64,000 bases of DNA, from assembly GCA_009926135.1 (NCBI GenBank), contig RFPL01000001.1, positions 62,001 to 126,000 of the forward strand, in the 5' to 3' direction. This DNA is from Sphingomonadaceae bacterium. Lineage in GTDB: Bacteria > Pseudomonadota > Alphaproteobacteria > Sphingomonadales > Sphingomonadaceae. Below are positions 62,216 to 64,000 of this stretch, piece by piece. Positions within the stretch are counted from its first letter, which is position 1; every line of letters begins with the position of its first letter. A program made the translations under genes and the position numbers. The notes beneath the pieces were generated by a model. The model worked only from the letters and a program-made list of their open reading frames with translations. It searched no databases and had not been told where the DNA came from.

Positions 62216-63492
62216 GCGCCAGCTTCGCGCTCTACCTCACGCCAGCCGATGTCGCGGCGGCAGAACAGGTCGGGCGCCTCGATCAGATCGACTGCGGCAT
62301 AGGCGCGTTGCTGGGCTTCGGTCACCGTCGCGCCGCGCGCAGTGACGTTGAGCACGCGGCCACCGCTGGCAACCAGCGCGCCGCCGCTCAGCGCAGTACC
62401 GGCGTGGAAGACCTTCGCGCCGTTTGCCTCGGCCGCTTCGATTCCGGCGATTGCGCCGCCCTTTTTCGGCGTACCTGGATAACCCTCAGCGGCCATGACC
62501 ACCGTTAATGCGGTATCGGGCGAGAGCCGTGGCGGGGGCAGCGTGGCCAGCTTGCCCTCGGCGCAGGCCAGTAGCAGTTCGACCAGGTCTTCCTCCAGCC
62601 GCAGCATCAGCACCTGGCATTCGGGATCGCCGAAGCGCGCGTTGTATTCGATCAGCTGGACACCGCTCCTGGTCAGCATCAGCCCGGCATAGAGCACCCC
62701 GGAATAGGGCGTGCCTTCCTGCGCCATGGCCCGCACGGTCGGCACCACGATCCGCTCCAGCGCTTCGCCAGTCAGCAGCGGGGTCAGCACCGGGGCGGGG
62801 CTGTAGGCACCCATCCCGCCGGTGTTGGGCCCCACATCGCCGTCACCGACGCGCTTGTGGTCCTGGGCCGAACCCAGCGGCACCACGGTCTGCCCATCGG
62901 TCAGGGCGAAGAAGCTGGCCTCCTCGCCTTCCAGGAATTCCTCGATCACCGCTTCGGCCCCGGCTGCGCCGAACTTGCCGGAGAAGATTTCGCGCACGGC
63001 CGCTTCCGCCTCGGCCATGTCCATGGCCACGGTGACGCCCTTGCCGGCAGCCAGGCCATCGGCCTTGACCACCACCGGCGCGCCAAACTTGGCAAGTGCG
63101 GCCAGGCCTTCGCCTTCGCTGCGGACCCGCTCGAACCCGGCGGTGGGGATGTTGTGGCGCGCGCAGAGCTCCTTGGTGAAGGCCTTGGATCCTTCAAGCT
63201 GCGCGGCGGCTTTGCTCGGGCCGAAGACGGGAATGCCCTCGGCGCGCAGGCTGTCGGTCAGTCCATCGACCAGCGGCGCTTCCGGGCCTACCACCACCAG
63301 TCCGATCGACTGAGCCGCGCAGAACGCCAGCACGGCGGCATGATCGGCGCTATCCAGCGCAACCAGTTCGGCATGGTCCGCGATCCCCGGATTGCCGGGC
63401 GCAGCGAACAGCTTTGTGAGCCGCAGGGATTGTGCCAGCTTCCACGCCAGCGCATGTTCGCGCCCGCCCGATCCCAACAGCAGGATGTTCAT
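62212..63492 (-). CDS. purD: Phosphoribosylamine-glycine ligase
   Basis: Second step of purine synthesis, ATP-grasp enzyme, 426 residues. [65 protein letters not shown] and [14 protein letters not shown] are diagnostic. Its start codon overlaps that of divergent xseA by two bases (63491-63492). Confidence 0.97.
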   Translation of the reverse strand: MNILLLGSGGREHALAWKLAQSLRLTKLFAAPGNPGIADHAELVALDSADHAAVLAFCAAQSIGLVVVGPEAPLVDGLTDSLRAEGIPVFGPSKAAAQLEGSKAFTKELCARHNIPTAGFERVRSEGEGLAALAKFGAPVVVKADGLAAGKGVTVAMDMAEAEAAVREIFSGKFGAAGAEAVIEEFLEGEEASFFALTDGQTVVPLGSAQDHKRVGDGDVGPNTGGMGAYSPAPVLTPLLTGEALERIVVPTVRAMAQEGTPYSGVLYAGLMLTRSGVQLIEYNARFGDPECQVLMLRLEEDLVELLLACAEGKLATLPPPRLSPDTALTVVMAAEGYPGTPKKGGAIAGIEAAEANGAKVFHAGTALSGGALVASGGRVLNVTARGATVTEAQQRAYAAVDLIEAPDLFCRRDIGWREVEREAGA

Positions 63493-64000
63493 GCCCGGTC
63501 CTTACTACGAAGACGAAGAAGCCGGGCTGGTAGCGAAGGACGCCGCCGGGGACAACGCCGCTGCCCTCTCCGTCAGCGAAATATCTGCCGCGCTGAAGCG
63601 CGTGGTCGAGGACCGGTTCGGCTTCGTGCGGATCCGGGGCGAGCTGTCCGGGGTCAAGCGGGCGGCTTCCGGCCATCTCTATCTCTCGCTCAAGGACGAG
63701 AACGCGCGGATTGACGGGATCATGTGGCGCGGCAATGCCGGGCGGCTGGGCTTCAATCCCGAGGACGGGATCGAGGTGATCGTTACCGGCAAGCTGACGA
63801 CCTATCCCGGCCGCTCGAACTACCAGGTCGTGATCGACCGGATGGAGATCGCGGGCGAGGGCGCGCTGCTGGCACTGCTTGCCAAGACCAAGGCCCGGCT
63901 GGAGGCCGAGGGCCTGTTCGATCCTGCCCGCAAGCGCCGCCTTCCGTCGCTCCCGCGCGTGATCGGCGTGGTCACCTCGCCGACCGGCGCGGTGATCCGC
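63491..64000 (+). CDS. xseA: Exodeoxyribonuclease VII large subunit, N-terminal part (runs off the window)
   Basis: Nuclease subunit that degrades single-stranded DNA. The visible 170 residues hold the N-terminal OB fold ([69 protein letters not shown]) and the start of the catalytic domain ([34 protein letters not shown]). ATG 63491 gives the sphingomonad-like opening [12 protein letters not shown]. It starts within the purD start codon on the other strand. Confidence 0.95.
   Translation, partial: MPGPYYEDEEAGLVAKDAAGDNAAALSVSEISAALKRVVEDRFGFVRIRGELSGVKRAASGHLYLSLKDENARIDGIMWRGNAGRLGFNPEDGIEVIVTGKLTTYPGRSNYQVVIDRMEIAGEGALLALLAKTKARLEAEGLFDPARKRRLPSLPRVIGVVTSPTGAVIR

Overview
The window is a GC-rich, gene-dense stretch of chromosome from an alphaproteobacterium, most likely a sphingomonad (Sphingomonadaceae/Erythrobacteraceae). 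The basis is the gene set and order (hemE / regulatory protein / maf / aroE / coaE / dnaQ; mnmE-mnmG-rsmG-parA-parB; PopZ family; UrcA; DUF1491; DUF6489; DUF4402 with chaperone and usher; thiS-thiG fusion). No rRNA, tRNA, transposase, integrase, prophage or CRISPR was seen. It reads as core chromosome, not an island. All product names come from reading motifs; no database search was run.

The main inference is that the window spans the chromosome replication origin. The 319 bp gap at 22007-22325, between hemE and the PEP-synthase regulatory gene, has an AT-rich end with a 14 bp palindrome, a cluster of DnaA-box-like sequences and four GANTC sites. Caulobacter has its origin at the equivalent place. 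About 8-10 kb to the left lie parA and parB with three parS palindromes (12056-12071, 12418-12433, 14522-14537), and a PopZ-family gene lies about 9 kb to the right. Most genes left of the gap are on the minus strand and the first block to its right is on the plus strand, as expected for leading-strand genes.

Layout: 1-4.5 kb, end of an acyl-CoA dehydrogenase, DUF815 ATPase, sorbosone-dehydrogenase-like protein, free methionine sulfoxide reductase, glycine-zipper protein. 4.5-10.1 kb, a second acyl-CoA dehydrogenase, then a surface-fibre locus (usher, periplasmic chaperone, DUF4402 subunit). 10.2-15.8 kb, parB, parA, rsmG, mnmG, mnmE. 15.8-22 kb, small metabolic genes, rho, hemJ, hemE. 22-28.8 kb, a plus-strand run ppsR-maf-aroE-coaE, then dnaQ, hpf, ptsN, thioesterase, DUF1491 and a cell-wall hydrolase. 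28.8-33.7 kb, xthA, erpA, a CBS protein, a [2Fe-2S] protein, popZ, tolC and a shortened pcm. 33.9-40.8 kb, fumarase, a LytS/LytTR pair, UrcA, phosphoesterase, HPP protein, rpsI and rplM. 41-52.6 kb, heme A synthase, a MerC protein under a Zur-like palindrome, a ThiS-ThiG fusion, two unknown proteins, an acyl-CoA ligase, gamma-glutamyltransferase, pyrD, a possible small RNA and an AraC-type regulator. 52.6-58.9 kb, a complete suf operon (Rrf2 regulator, sufB, DUF559 protein, sufC, unknown, sufD, sufS, sufT, sufA). 58.9-64 kb, an internally duplicated unknown protein, a lipoprotein, an EI24/CysZ-like membrane protein, adenosine kinase, purD and the start of xseA.

Genes are packed in overlapping units, often with ATGA or GTGA stop/start overlaps. 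At two places (27575 and 31207) the only start consistent with the protein appears to be CTG, in a CTGA overlap of the same geometry. The most unusual items are the DUF4402 chaperone-usher locus, the candidate origin, the ThiS-ThiG fusion, the two CTG starts, the palindromic operators before the MerC and UrcA genes, and the candidate RNA before the AraC gene.
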